From contig NZ_JAEHGC010000006.1 in NCBI RefSeq assembly GCF_016107705.1, positions 186,001 to 250,000 on the forward strand: DNA of 64,000 bases, read 5' to 3'. Position 1 is the first letter of the stretch. Each line of letters starts with the position of its first letter. Of this stretch, positions 29,803 through 38,731 are shown one piece after another. The notes beneath the pieces were generated by a model, which saw nothing but the letters and a program-made list of their open reading frames with translations, did not search any database and had not been told where the DNA came from. The stretch is from Neobacillus cucumis (lineage in GTDB: Bacteria > Bacillota > Bacilli > Bacillales_B > DSM-18226). The translations under genes and the position numbers were made by a program.

Positions 29803-30735
29803 TTATTTCCCCATCCCTTTCATCACCTTAAGCAGTAAATCCGGACGGTTGGCTAATATCCCATCTGCACCGGATGCAATTAATTTTTTCATCGTTTTCG
29901 GGTCATCAATGGTCCAGTAATGAATTTGCATGCCGCGCCGATGTGCACCATCGATCAAATTCTTGTCCGTTAAATCGAAACCGCTATCCGCAACGGGTAA
30001 CTGAAAATCATCCACCTGCGGCTGATATAAATCCCGTAAAAAGAACTTATGAAACATAACAAATTTTGTCACCTCTTGTTTACCAGCACAAGTAGCCACT
30101 CGTTCCTTTGCATACTTATCAAAGGTTTTAAGAATATTTTGGTCAAAAGAGGCAACGAGAATTTTATCCTCCATGTGATATTTTTCAATTAAAGCCCAGA
30201 GCTTTTTTGCCATTTCTTCATATCGCTCCGGCGGATTATCATCCTTAATCTCCATTTCAATCCTCATGTTCCCGAACCTTTGAAAAATCTCTTCAGCGGT
30301 TGGAATATAAACACCTTTGCCACGAAAACTGTATTGACCGTGCAGGTCTTTAAAATGGTATCCGGCATCAAGCTTTTGGATTTCCTTTAGGGTCAAGTCT
30401 TTTACAGCCCCATGTCCATTCGTTGTTCGGTCAACAGTCGGGTCATGGATGGCTACTAACTGCCCATCTTTTGTTATATGGAGGTCCGTTTCGAGTGCAT
30501 CAACCCCAAGTTTTGCAGCATTAGAAAATGCCGCAATTGTATTGGAGGGAGCGAGTAGTTCACCGCCTTGATGGGCAACAACCAACGGACGGTTATTTTT
30601 GAAAAATGGCTTCTCCTTAATAGGCTGAACAGGCAAAAAATTAACAGCGAGCAGAAAGAGAAGAAGAGCCGGTATAAGAATCTTTAAAAATTTGACGCTT
30701 CGCCTTTTTGTTTTTTCAATGGTGATTTGCGCCAT
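29803..30735 (-). CDS. Glycerophosphodiester phosphodiesterase, membrane-anchored
   Basis: Hydrolyses glycerophosphodiesters from phospholipid or teichoic acid turnover to glycerol-3-phosphate. In 310 residues, a signal anchor (about 17-35) precedes a GDPD TIM-barrel. The usual HRG is HQG here (H55). E82 and D84 (ALETDLHIT) and H97 (AIHDPTVDRTTNG) are the expected metal and catalytic residues. The domain lies outside the membrane. The preceding gene ends 6 bases upstream, so the two may be co-transcribed, though their functions do not obviously connect. Confidence 0.9.
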   Translation of the reverse strand: MAQITIEKTKRRSVKFLKILIPALLLFLLAVNFLPVQPIKEKPFFKNNRPLVVAHQGGELLAPSNTIAAFSNAAKLGVDALETDLHITKDGQLVAIHDPTVDRTTNGHGAVKDLTLKEIQKLDAGYHFKDLHGQYSFRGKGVYIPTAEEIFQRFGNMRIEMEIKDDNPPERYEEMAKKLWALIEKYHMEDKILVASFDQNILKTFDKYAKERVATCAGKQEVTKFVMFHKFFLRDLYQPQVDDFQLPVADSGFDLTDKNLIDGAHRRGMQIHYWTIDDPKTMKKLIASGADGILANRPDLLLKVMKGMGK

Positions 30736-30741
30736 AGACTA

Positions 30742-31704
30742 CTAGTAGCCTTTCGAAAAATCTACTAGATTTTCTGATGGAGTTTGTCCGGAAAGATAGC
30801 TTTTTAAATTTGGAATAAGTATTTTTTCAATTACCCGCTGATTATAATGTTCAGTTGAGCCGGAAGTGTGCGGGGTAATAATCACGTTCTCCATTTCCCA
30901 TAACGGACTTTCTTCAGTCAATGGTTCTTTTTCAAAAACATCAAGCCCGGCACCGGCAATTTTTCCGTTTTGCAGTGCTTGAACTAAATCCTTTTCTACG
31001 ACAATTTCACCACGACCAATATTGATGATAAAGGCAGAAGGTTTCATTTGATCAAATTGCTCTTTTCCGATTAATTGATACGTTTCCTTCGTTAATGGCA
31101 TGGTAATCACAATATAATCACAATTTGGCAGGAGGGCATTGAGTTCGTTCGGTGTATACATTTCATCGACATATTCTTCAGGATTTCCAGAGTGACGGAG
31201 GCCGATTACATGCATACCAAAGGCTTTCGCTATTTTTGCGGTTTCTTTTCCGATTGCCCCAACACCTAAAATTCCAATCGTCTTTTCATGTAATTCCAAG
31301 CCCATATTTGCATGGTGCCATTTTTTCGATTGCTGGTTCTTTACATAGGTATGGATTTTTCTCGTTAACCCTAGCATTAAGCCAAAGATAGTTTCAGAAA
31401 TAGGATAGGAATGCACACCATTGGCGCTCGTTACGAAAACGTTTTTTGACTCCAGTTTTTCAAGTGGCAGGGAGTTGACTCCGGCACTCCATGTCTGAAG
31501 CCATTTTAGTTTTGAATCAGGGGTGAGGCAATATTCTTCAAGTCCCCGTTTCCAACCAGCAATAATTTCTGCATCCTGCAGGTGCTCTTGCCAAAATTCT
31601 TTATCCTTTCCAACGATTAAATCCCAATCAGGGATGAGTTCTTGGATTTGGTTAATTTGCTGCTGTGTTAATTTATGGGTAATGACCATTTTTCTCTTTT
31701 TCAT
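30742..31704 (-). CDS. D-2-hydroxyacid dehydrogenase (NAD-binding)
   Basis: Oxidoreductase of the phosphoglycerate/glyoxylate dehydrogenase family, 320 residues. The Rossmann loop GVGAIGKETAKIAKAFG is near residues 147-163. The catalytic trio is likely Arg of NIGRGEIVV, Glu of DVFEKEPL and His of ITPHTSGSTEHY. The C-terminal ACT domain of SerA is absent, so it is not the serine-pathway enzyme by architecture. It is divergent from the PAS/sigma-54 regulator gene and closely followed by the GDPD gene. Substrate not predictable. Confidence 0.88.
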   Translation of the reverse strand: MKKRKMVITHKLTQQQINQIQELIPDWDLIVGKDKEFWQEHLQDAEIIAGWKRGLEEYCLTPDSKLKWLQTWSAGVNSLPLEKLESKNVFVTSANGVHSYPISETIFGLMLGLTRKIHTYVKNQQSKKWHHANMGLELHEKTIGILGVGAIGKETAKIAKAFGMHVIGLRHSGNPEEYVDEMYTPNELNALLPNCDYIVITMPLTKETYQLIGKEQFDQMKPSAFIINIGRGEIVVEKDLVQALQNGKIAGAGLDVFEKEPLTEESPLWEMENVIITPHTSGSTEHYNQRVIEKILIPNLKSYLSGQTPSENLVDFSKGY

Positions 31705-31829
31705 ACCATCGCTCCGTTCAATTAAAAATCTATTAACTAAATTTTATGATAACGGAAAAATAGGAAAAATGGTAACATCTTTATATTAATAGAGTTTGGT
31801 ACCAGATCAAATTCCTGGGAGGATGCATT

Positions 31830-33209
31830 ATGCTTTCATTGGAGCAATGTCACTTAATTTTAGAATATATTGACGGGTTAGTTGTCGTGGATAAAGATGC
31901 GAAAATCATATATATGAATCAAAAAACGGCAGACTCCATTAAGGTGGATCTGAAAGAGATTATTGGAAAACATGTTCACGATGTAATTCCCACCACGAAA
32001 ATTCATAAAACGGTTGAAATGAAAACACCCGCCATTGCCGACCCCTATTTTTTAGAAAATGCCACCCTTATTAGTACCCGTTACCCTATCTATGAAAAAG
32101 ACGGAACGTTTTTTGGCGTGGTCGAGTACGATTTGTTTGATAACTATTATTTGCTGAATAATTTTGTGAAAAAAATAGAAAGCCTTAATCAAGAATTGAA
32201 CTATTTCAAAAATGAGTTAAAACGTCTTCAGAGTGCAAAGTATACGATTAACCATATCATTGGGGAAAGTCCGGCTACCAAACGGTTGAGAGAAGAAATC
32301 CGGAAGGCGGCCAGTACCCAATCCACCGTATTGATTAGTGGGGAAACAGGCTCAGGAAAAGAGCTGGTAGCTCACGCGATTCATGATCTGAGTTCTCGAA
32401 GCCAGGGGAATTTTGTCCGGATTAATTGTTCGGCTATCCCAACGGAACTCTTTGAATCGGAGTTGTTTGGGTATGAGGAGGGCGCCTTTACAAGTGCTAA
32501 AAAGGGAGGAAAAGAAGGGAAATTCCAAATGGCCAATCATGGAACGCTGTTTTTGGATGAAATTAATCAAATGCCTTACACCTTACAGCCAAAAATCCTT
32601 AGAGCCTTACAAGAAAAAGAGATCGATCGAGTGGGTGGTAAATATACGGTTCCCATTGACATTCGCATCATAACGGCGAGCAATGAAAACCTGAAAACTC
32701 TCGTAAAAGAGGGGAAATTCCGAGAGGATTTATTTTATCGATTAAATGTCATTAATATCCATATTCCTCCCTTAAGAGAAAGAGTGGAGGACATCCCGTT
32801 AATCTCACAATCCTTCATCAATGGCTTCAATCCAATTCTAAATCGAAATGTCGAAACGATTTCGAATGAAGTGATGGAAATGTTAATGAATTATAAATGG
32901 CCCGGGAATATTCGAGAGCTTCAAAACATGATTGAAAGGGCGATGAACCGGATTGGCTGGCAGGAGCGCGAGTTGAAAATTGAACATTTCGATTACCTTT
33001 TGGAAAGAGAGAAAGATCCCTTCGAATTTATCGAACATCATAACCCGCTCGAAGAAATCAAAAAGCATGCGGAGCGGGAGGCGATCATTCAAGTGCTGAA
33101 AATGTGTAAAGGAAATAAAACCAAAGCTGCGGAGCTCCTGAAAATATCCCGTCCTCTTCTCTATCAAAAGATGAAAAGATTGAGTATCCATAACGAAGAA
33201 GGGGTGTAA
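31830..33209 (+). CDS. PAS-domain sigma-54-dependent transcriptional activator
   Basis: Enhancer-binding protein of 459 residues that should remodel SigL-RNA polymerase. Residues 5-105 form a PAS-type sensor (YIDGLVVVDKDAKIIYMN), then a coiled linker. The AAA+ domain starts near 143, with Walker A GETGSGKE (171-178) and Walker B LFLDEI (240-245). The C-terminal Fis-type helix-turn-helix has GNKTKAAELLKISRPLLYQKMKRL. The sigma-contacting loop reads GAFTSA (218-223), not the canonical GAFTGA. There is no receiver domain, so it senses a ligand itself. Immediately downstream are two palindromes, a -24/-12 promoter and an amidohydrolase/permease operon: its likely target. Confidence 0.92.
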   Translation: MLSLEQCHLILEYIDGLVVVDKDAKIIYMNQKTADSIKVDLKEIIGKHVHDVIPTTKIHKTVEMKTPAIADPYFLENATLISTRYPIYEKDGTFFGVVEYDLFDNYYLLNNFVKKIESLNQELNYFKNELKRLQSAKYTINHIIGESPATKRLREEIRKAASTQSTVLISGETGSGKELVAHAIHDLSSRSQGNFVRINCSAIPTELFESELFGYEEGAFTSAKKGGKEGKFQMANHGTLFLDEINQMPYTLQPKILRALQEKEIDRVGGKYTVPIDIRIITASNENLKTLVKEGKFREDLFYRLNVINIHIPPLRERVEDIPLISQSFINGFNPILNRNVETISNEVMEMLMNYKWPGNIRELQNMIERAMNRIGWQERELKIEHFDYLLEREKDPFEFIEHHNPLEEIKKHAEREAIIQVLKMCKGNKTKAAELLKISRPLLYQKMKRLSIHNEEGV

Positions 33210-33216
33210 TTATAGA

Positions 33217-33243
33217 CTAACACTGTTAGTTTAAACTGACATC
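33217..33243. promoter_or_regulatory. Upstream activator site 1 (palindromes)
   Basis: ACTAACACTGTTAGT (33217-33231) runs into TTAGTTTAAACTGA, two overlapping imperfect palindromes. The same arrangement recurs 71 bp downstream. It lies about 130 bp from the -24 element. Confidence 0.7.
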
Positions 33244-33287
33244 CTATGAAAAATGCGTGCTCATTTACTATTATGTGTGCACTTTGA

Positions 33288-33314
33288 CTTACAGTGTAAG
33301 TTTAAACTTACATA
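33288..33314. promoter_or_regulatory. Upstream activator site 2 (palindromes)
   Basis: ACTTACAGTGTAAGT (33288-33302) is a perfect interrupted palindrome. It overlaps TAAGTTTAAACTTA, itself a perfect palindrome. It is a close copy of site 1 and about 50 bp from the -24 element. Confidence 0.75.
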
Positions 33315-33364
33315 CCCTTGATTGGTATGTTGAAGTTTTGTTATTCTAGCGGGGTTTTTTCGTT

Positions 33365-33380
33365 TGGCACGCTAATTGCA
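33365..33380 (+). promoter_or_regulatory. Sigma-54 (SigL) -24/-12 promoter
   Basis: TGGCAC, GCTAA, TTGCA matches the sigma-54 consensus exactly. It lies 45 bases before the start of the amidohydrolase gene. Confidence 0.88.
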
Positions 33381-33424
33381 TTATTAAGGGAGAGTTGACC
33401 ATAAAAGTTAATAGGAGGAATGGA

Positions 33425-34258
33425 ATGGAAACGCTTCGAATTGCATTAGCGCAGCTGGCCTGTGAAGATGGCCGAATTGAAAAAAATCTTGCTCGAATGG
33501 ATGAAGTGATTGAGGAGTATGGCACCCATCATGATCTCATTGTTTTTCCGGAGACTTATGTCATGGGATTTCCAGAAAGGGAGGTCTGCCGTACTTTAGC
33601 GCAGCCGCTGGATGGACCTGTCGTTCACCATTTAGAACAGAAGGCCCGGGAGGCAGACACCTTGATTGTTGCCGGTCTTTATGAAAGAGACGGCGAGAAT
33701 GTTTATAATACAACGGTTCTTGTAGGGCCAACGGGGTTATTGCTTTCTTACCGCAAAACCCATCTGTGGGTGGGAGAAGCTTCCAGGGTGGAAGCGGGCA
33801 ATAGTTTTCAAAGCTGCACTTGGAATGGTACCAAACTAGGACTTCTTATTTGCTACGACATTGAGTTCCCAGAAACAGCCCGTGCGGTGGCAAGTTTGGG
33901 AACAGAATTATTAATCGTGACGGATGGTAATATGCACCCGTACGGTCCCGTTCATCGTGTAGCGCTTCAGGCCAGGGCCCAGGAAAATCAGATTTTCGTT
34001 GCGATGGCTAACCGGATTGGCGAAGGCCGTGATGGCGGGGAAGTTACTGAATTTGTCGGAGGGAGTATGATCGTTGATCCATACGGGCGGATTCTGGTGG
34101 AGGTCTGTACTCAACAAGAAGAGGTGGTTTCGGCTTCAATCGACTTGTCGCTCGTTCTGGAGAGCAGGAAGCATTATCACTATTTAAATGAACGCAGGCT
34201 GCAGATTGTCAACCTGGAGAAGAATTCTTTTGATGAGAAACTTGAAATCAATCGTTAG
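33425..34258 (+). CDS. Nitrilase-superfamily carbon-nitrogen hydrolase
   Basis: Hydrolyses a C-N bond (nitrile, amide or carbamoyl) in the cytoplasm. From ATG 33425, after ATAGGAGG, it has 277 residues; the TTG at 33395 has no ribosome site. The catalytic trio is visible as E43 (FPETYVMG), K111 (YRKTHLW) and C143 (LLICYDIEFPE). It is the first gene of a sigma-54 operon with an amino acid/polyamine-type permease, and follows the activator gene. That suggests uptake and hydrolysis of a small amide, nitrile or carbamoyl amine. Omega-amidase and N-carbamoylputrescine amidase are relatives to consider. Confidence 0.9.
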   Translation: METLRIALAQLACEDGRIEKNLARMDEVIEEYGTHHDLIVFPETYVMGFPEREVCRTLAQPLDGPVVHHLEQKAREADTLIVAGLYERDGENVYNTTVLVGPTGLLLSYRKTHLWVGEASRVEAGNSFQSCTWNGTKLGLLICYDIEFPETARAVASLGTELLIVTDGNMHPYGPVHRVALQARAQENQIFVAMANRIGEGRDGGEVTEFVGGSMIVDPYGRILVEVCTQQEEVVSASIDLSLVLESRKHYHYLNERRLQIVNLEKNSFDEKLEINR

Positions 34259-34293
34259 CAATGGGATGGAACTATATAGATGGAGGTATATGG

Positions 34294-35637
34294 ATGGAAA
34301 ATAATCAATCATTAAACCGAACGCTAACCCTCGTTCCGATCACCTTATTTGGTATCGCCTACATGACTCCTGCAGTGGTGTTTACGACCTTTGGTGTTTT
34401 ATCAGAAACGACACACGGATTAATTGTAAGCGCATACCTAATTACCATCATTGCGATGCTTTTTACTGCGTATAGCTATTCCCAAATGATCAAGGCTTTT
34501 CCTGTAGCTGGTTCCGCTTATACCTATACACGGAAAGCGATCGGTTCACATCTCGGCTTCATGATCGGATGGGTTCTTTTATTGGATTATGTGTTCTTAC
34601 CGATGGCCATTTGTGTATTGACTGCCTATACTTTATCTGCAGCGATTCCGGCGATCCCTTTCTGGGTGTCTGTCCTGATTTTTATCATTCCACCTATGGT
34701 AATAAACATATTAGGAATCAAATTAGCAACCAAGTTGAATTTTTGGCTGATGATGCTCCAGTTTCTTGTGATTGGTATTTTTATCGTTTTGAGTGCAAAA
34801 AGTTTAATGACGGGAACGGGCAGCTTAGTATCGATTACCCCTTTGTTTACAGGTCAATTTTCTATTCCGGTGATTTTTGCAGGGGCTGCGATCGCCGCTT
34901 ACTCTTTCCTTGGATTTGACTCTATTTCTACCCTTACAGAGGAAACGATTCAGCCAGAAAAGACCATTCCTAAGGCGACATTTCTTGCGGTATTGATTTG
35001 TGGCGGCATTTTTGTAGTTGTTTCGTATCTCGCCCAGCTCGTGCATCCTAGTTTTCATTTTAAGGATGTCAATTCGGGGGGATTTGAGGTTATTCGGATG
35101 GTAGGAGGAGACTTGTTTGTTTCCATCTTTATTGCGGGATTGATTGTTAGCTCTTTTGCCTCTGCTGTCGCTGCCCAAGCGAGTGCAGCCCGGCTTCTGT
35201 TCGTTATGGGCCGTGATTCTGTCCTTCCGAAAAGAATTTTTGGATATATTCATCCTAAATACAAAACTCCTGTCTATAATCTTTTAATCATCGGCTTGGT
35301 TTCTCTAGTTGCCTTAAAACTTGATGTCGCTTCGTCGACTTCCTTTATCAATTTCGGAGCCTTTACCGCTTTTGGATTTGTCAATATTTCTGTTATTTCC
35401 CATTATTTCATTAAGGGGAATAAGCGATCTCCTCGAGATATTTTGTTTTATTTGATTATACCGCTTATTGGTGCTGTCTTTAATTTTTGGCTCTGGAGCA
35501 ATTTAGATAAACATGCCTTAATTCTTGGGGGGATATGGAGTGTATTAGGAATCATTCACTTGCTATTCATAACCAAATTTTTCAGGAAACGACCACCAGA
35601 ATTGGGCTTTGAAGGTTCAGAAGATTTTGCCTCTTAA
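34294..35637 (+). CDS. APC-family amino acid/polyamine permease
   Basis: Membrane permease of 447 residues with about 12 helices. The start at ATG 34294 follows TGGAGGT; a frame from 34261 lacks a ribosome site. The first helix has ITLFGIAYMTPAVVFTTFG; AFPVAGSAYTYTRKAIG and FLGFDSISTLTEETIQPEKTIPKA are the family's conserved segments. Sequence style is close to the PuuP putrescine-importer branch. It begins 35 bases after the amidohydrolase stop and shares its sigma-54 promoter, so the imported compound is likely that enzyme's substrate or product. Confidence 0.9.
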   Translation: MENNQSLNRTLTLVPITLFGIAYMTPAVVFTTFGVLSETTHGLIVSAYLITIIAMLFTAYSYSQMIKAFPVAGSAYTYTRKAIGSHLGFMIGWVLLLDYVFLPMAICVLTAYTLSAAIPAIPFWVSVLIFIIPPMVINILGIKLATKLNFWLMMLQFLVIGIFIVLSAKSLMTGTGSLVSITPLFTGQFSIPVIFAGAAIAAYSFLGFDSISTLTEETIQPEKTIPKATFLAVLICGGIFVVVSYLAQLVHPSFHFKDVNSGGFEVIRMVGGDLFVSIFIAGLIVSSFASAVAAQASAARLLFVMGRDSVLPKRIFGYIHPKYKTPVYNLLIIGLVSLVALKLDVASSTSFINFGAFTAFGFVNISVISHYFIKGNKRSPRDILFYLIIPLIGAVFNFWLWSNLDKHALILGGIWSVLGIIHLLFITKFFRKRPPELGFEGSEDFAS

Positions 35638-35720
35638 AAGAATATCGCAAAAGATAAACCTGCCTTAAGCGGCAGGTTTATTTGTGATCAGTCCCCCAAT
35701 GGAACGGATCTCCTGTTATA

Positions 35721-37349
35721 TTAGATATTTTCTCTCTTTCTTCTTACTTGCTGGACCTTCATTGCCACTATACCAGCTAATAGTAGGGCTAGTCCCAATG
35801 CGGCATAATTGTACATTGATGTTGCAGTGTCAGGTAACGAATTATCTGTTGCGGATGCAGGGCTCTTGCTGCTTTTATCAGCTGAATCAGATGCCGGGTG
35901 ATCACTGCCATTATCTCCAGAGGTGTCCGTCTGATTGTCGCTTCCGCCATTCCCCGGGTTATCAGTAGAGTTGTCATTACCGGTATCCCCAGGATTATCC
36001 CCAGGATTATTAGTACCGTCGTCTCCAGGATTTCCATTACTAGGATCATCCGAATTGGATTTAATATTGGTAATTTCAATGACCTTTACTTTTTGGACCC
36101 CTCTACCATCCAAAACATATACGGTATATTTTCCGTTTTCAGTTACATCAAACTGGTTATCGGTAATGTTAGTCCCATCATTGGCAAAATCATCAACCGT
36201 TTTTTCACCAGCAAGCCATTTCATCTCTAGAACTTCTTCTGCAGTGGTGGAAACTTTGATGGTCACTGGACCTTCTGTTTCCTCCGTTGGCGAAGCCGTT
36301 AGGTCAAGGCTGAAATCAGGTGCAGGTGCCTGTTTAATATTGTTGATATCAATGATCTTTACTTTTTCGCGTTCATTCCGGTCCATCACATACACTGTAT
36401 ATTTGCCATTCTCCGTTACCTCAAACTGGTTGTTCTTGATCTCAGTTCCAGTTCCTTCGAAATCTGCCGTCGTTTTTTCTCCAGGCAGCCATTTCATGCT
36501 GGCAACTTCATTTGCTGTAGTAGAAACCGTTACGGTTACCTTTTCCGCTGGTTCTGTAGTCGATGGTGTTAGCGTAATATCAAAATCCTGAGGTGCCAGG
36601 GTTTTTAAAATATCATTAGCTAAGCCAGCTAAGACTTGATGGCCAGCAGTATTTGGATGAATATCCCCAGGTAAAATTAATTCAGCTTGTCTTCCATCAA
36701 ACGCGGAATAGGCATTAGCTACGTGGGCACCAAAGGTTTGCGCAAGAGGGTTGATAACTTGTGAATTCACAGCTGGGATAACTTTTTCACCAAGGTCATG
36801 TAAAGGACCTGCGTTGGTTCCAAATGGATTATATAGGTTGTAAAGAATAATGGGTGCATCAGGATTCACATTTTTAACCGTTGTGATTACCGCACCTAGA
36901 TTTGCTGGTAATTTTGAAATAGCATTCATTAAAGCAGCAGTTGCAGCATTAATTTGGTCCTGAGTTGGTAGTACCGGCGGGTTAGCTTTTAATTGATCTA
37001 ATATTACTTTTACTTCCGGAAGTGACAATAAATCATTATTTCCGATATCCAAAGTAATCAAGTCAGCATTTTTAATTGCGTCCATATTCTCAGCTGTGCT
37101 CATTCCTGCTAATAAATCAGTAGTTTTCCAGCCAGGGGCACTAATATTTTTCAAGACTGTATATTCGTCAGTCCCAATTAGATAGGGAAATGCTTGTGAA
37201 CGATCTTGAAGATTCCATCCATATGTAATCGAATCCCCTAAGGCAACAATACTTTTTTTATCGGTGTTTTCGGCAAAAACAAACGAAGAAAAGAAGGTAT
37301 TTATTGCCAGCATTAATACAAATAAAATCGACAACTTTTTAAACTTCAA
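35721..37349 (-). CDS. Cell-wall-anchored SGNH/GDSL hydrolase with duplicated domain
   Basis: Predicted secreted esterase/lipase-type hydrolase of 542 residues. The start is TTG 37349 behind GGAGGG. Signal peptide 1-26; block I GDS with nucleophile S40; block III GNND (103-106); catalytic D-x-x-H in GDIHPNTAGH. Two copies of a roughly 80-residue beta domain follow (VTVSTTANEVASMKWLPGEK and VSTTAEEVLEMKWLAGEK). Next come a long G/N/D/S-rich linker, LPDTA, a hydrophobic span and RRKREN. LPDTA-type motifs are used by class D sortases of Bacillus (YhcR and YfkN in B. subtilis). Monocistronic. Confidence 0.88.
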   Translation of the reverse strand: MKFKKLSILFVLMLAINTFFSSFVFAENTDKKSIVALGDSITYGWNLQDRSQAFPYLIGTDEYTVLKNISAPGWKTTDLLAGMSTAENMDAIKNADLITLDIGNNDLLSLPEVKVILDQLKANPPVLPTQDQINAATAALMNAISKLPANLGAVITTVKNVNPDAPIILYNLYNPFGTNAGPLHDLGEKVIPAVNSQVINPLAQTFGAHVANAYSAFDGRQAELILPGDIHPNTAGHQVLAGLANDILKTLAPQDFDITLTPSTTEPAEKVTVTVSTTANEVASMKWLPGEKTTADFEGTGTEIKNNQFEVTENGKYTVYVMDRNEREKVKIIDINNIKQAPAPDFSLDLTASPTEETEGPVTIKVSTTAEEVLEMKWLAGEKTVDDFANDGTNITDNQFDVTENGKYTVYVLDGRGVQKVKVIEITNIKSNSDDPSNGNPGDDGTNNPGDNPGDTGNDNSTDNPGNGGSDNQTDTSGDNGSDHPASDSADKSSKSPASATDNSLPDTATSMYNYAALGLALLLAGIVAMKVQQVRRKRENI

Positions 37350-37520
37350 CAAAAATTCCCTCCTATTCTGTAATTTTTTCCTACCAGAACTATTATAGTT
37401 TCGTATTTTCTGAATTTTCAACATTTATAATTCTACAAATTATGCAAAAGGTCCTATGACATAGGTAAGAGGGAGTGAGCAACCTGGAATAAAATATTCA
37501 AAAAATTCGGTATTATCTGG

Positions 37521-37546
37521 TAAAATATAAATGGTAAGCGTTTTCA
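37521..37546 (+). promoter_or_regulatory. Promoter -10 and cre (CcpA) box of the beta-oxidation operon
   Basis: A TAAAAT -10 element (37521-37526) with a weak TTCAAA -35 at 37497 is followed by TGGTAAGCGTTTTCA (37532-37546). That sequence fits the cre consensus WTGNAANCGNWNNCW with one mismatch. Its place just after the -10 predicts CcpA repression on glucose. Confidence 0.7.
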
Positions 37547-37569
37547 AACCATAGAGAGGTGATTGTGGG

Positions 37570-38715
37570 ATGAACCATCCATATTTAATGGAAGATCATG
37601 AAATTTTCCGCAAATCTTTACGAAAGTTTTTGGACAAAGAAGCATATCCCTTTTATGAACAGTGGGAGGAAAATCGCCTTATTCCTCGTTCCTTTTGGAC
37701 AAAAATGGGGGAGCAGGGATTTCTTTGTCCTGATTTAGAGGAGAAATATGGAGGGAGTGGGGTGGACTGGGGTTTTTCCGTTGTCATTAATGAAGAGCTC
37801 GAACGCGTAGGATCCGGATTGGTGGGGCTTGGACTTCACAGCGATATTGTCATCCCCTACATCACCGCCTTTGGAACAGAAGAACAAAAACAGCGATGGC
37901 TGCCAAGGTGTGCTTCGGGTGAGCTGATTACAGCAATTGCGATGACGGAACCAGGGACAGGTTCAGACCTGGCTAATATTAAAACAACCGCAAAATTTGA
38001 TGGAAATCATTATATAGTAAATGGACAAAAAACGTTTATTACCAATGGAATTCAATCGGATTTAATCCTAGTTGCTTGTAAAACCGACCCGAATGCCAAG
38101 CCAAAACATAAAGGAATCAGCCTTTTGATGGTAGAAAGAGGCAACCCCGGTTTTTCCAGAGGGAGAAAGCTGAACAAGGTTGGCTTGCATTGCCAGGATA
38201 CTGCTGAACTTATTTTTGAAGATTGCAAGGTTCCAAAAGATAATCTTATTGGTGAGGAAGGAAAAGGCTTCCTCTATATGATGAATAAACTGCAGCAGGA
38301 ACGGCTTGTGGTGGCGATACAGGCCCAGATAGCAGCAGAGGTAATGCTAAAACTAACAATAGATTATGTAAAAAGCCGTGAAGCTTTCGGAAAGTCCATC
38401 AGCCAATTCCAAAATACCCAGTTTAAAATTGCAGAGATGGCGGCCGACATTGAAATGGGCAGGGCCTTTTTAGATCAGCTGATTGGAGAACATATCGAGG
38501 GGAAAAATGTTGTGACGAAGGTTTCGATGGCAAAATGGAAACTTACAGAAAATGCAAAGAAGATTGCCTCCGAATGTATGCAGCTGCACGGCGGCTATGG
38601 CTATATGGAAGAATACGAGATTGCGAGAAGATTCCGTGATATACAAGTATCCAGCATTTATGCAGGGACAAATGAAATTATGAAAACAATTATTGCAAAA
38701 AACCTTGGATTATAG
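37570..38715 (+). CDS. Acyl-CoA dehydrogenase
   Basis: FAD enzyme that introduces the alpha-beta double bond in fatty acyl-CoA or branched acyl-CoA. Length 381 residues. The N-terminal helical domain, AMTEPGTGSDLANIKTTA (FAD/substrate region), QLHGGYGYMEEYEIARRFRDIQ and YAGTNEIMKTIIAKNLGL are all family hallmarks. ATG 37570 follows AGAGAGGTG. First gene of an operon with thiolase and acyl-CoA ligase. Chain-length preference unclear. Confidence 0.93.
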   Translation: MNHPYLMEDHEIFRKSLRKFLDKEAYPFYEQWEENRLIPRSFWTKMGEQGFLCPDLEEKYGGSGVDWGFSVVINEELERVGSGLVGLGLHSDIVIPYITAFGTEEQKQRWLPRCASGELITAIAMTEPGTGSDLANIKTTAKFDGNHYIVNGQKTFITNGIQSDLILVACKTDPNAKPKHKGISLLMVERGNPGFSRGRKLNKVGLHCQDTAELIFEDCKVPKDNLIGEEGKGFLYMMNKLQQERLVVAIQAQIAAEVMLKLTIDYVKSREAFGKSISQFQNTQFKIAEMAADIEMGRAFLDQLIGEHIEGKNVVTKVSMAKWKLTENAKKIASECMQLHGGYGYMEEYEIARRFRDIQVSSIYAGTNEIMKTIIAKNLGL

Positions 38716-38731
38716 AAAAGAGAGGTCGAAA

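Noticed and set aside
29657..29920. 87-residue ORF at the end of the 52-bp array
   Set aside because: It crosses from repeat into the antisense of the phosphodiesterase gene and has no ribosome site.
34825..35253. 142-residue minus-strand ORF inside the APC permease gene
   Set aside because: It is antisense to conserved membrane segments, rich in Arg/Asn from complement bias, and has no ribosome site.
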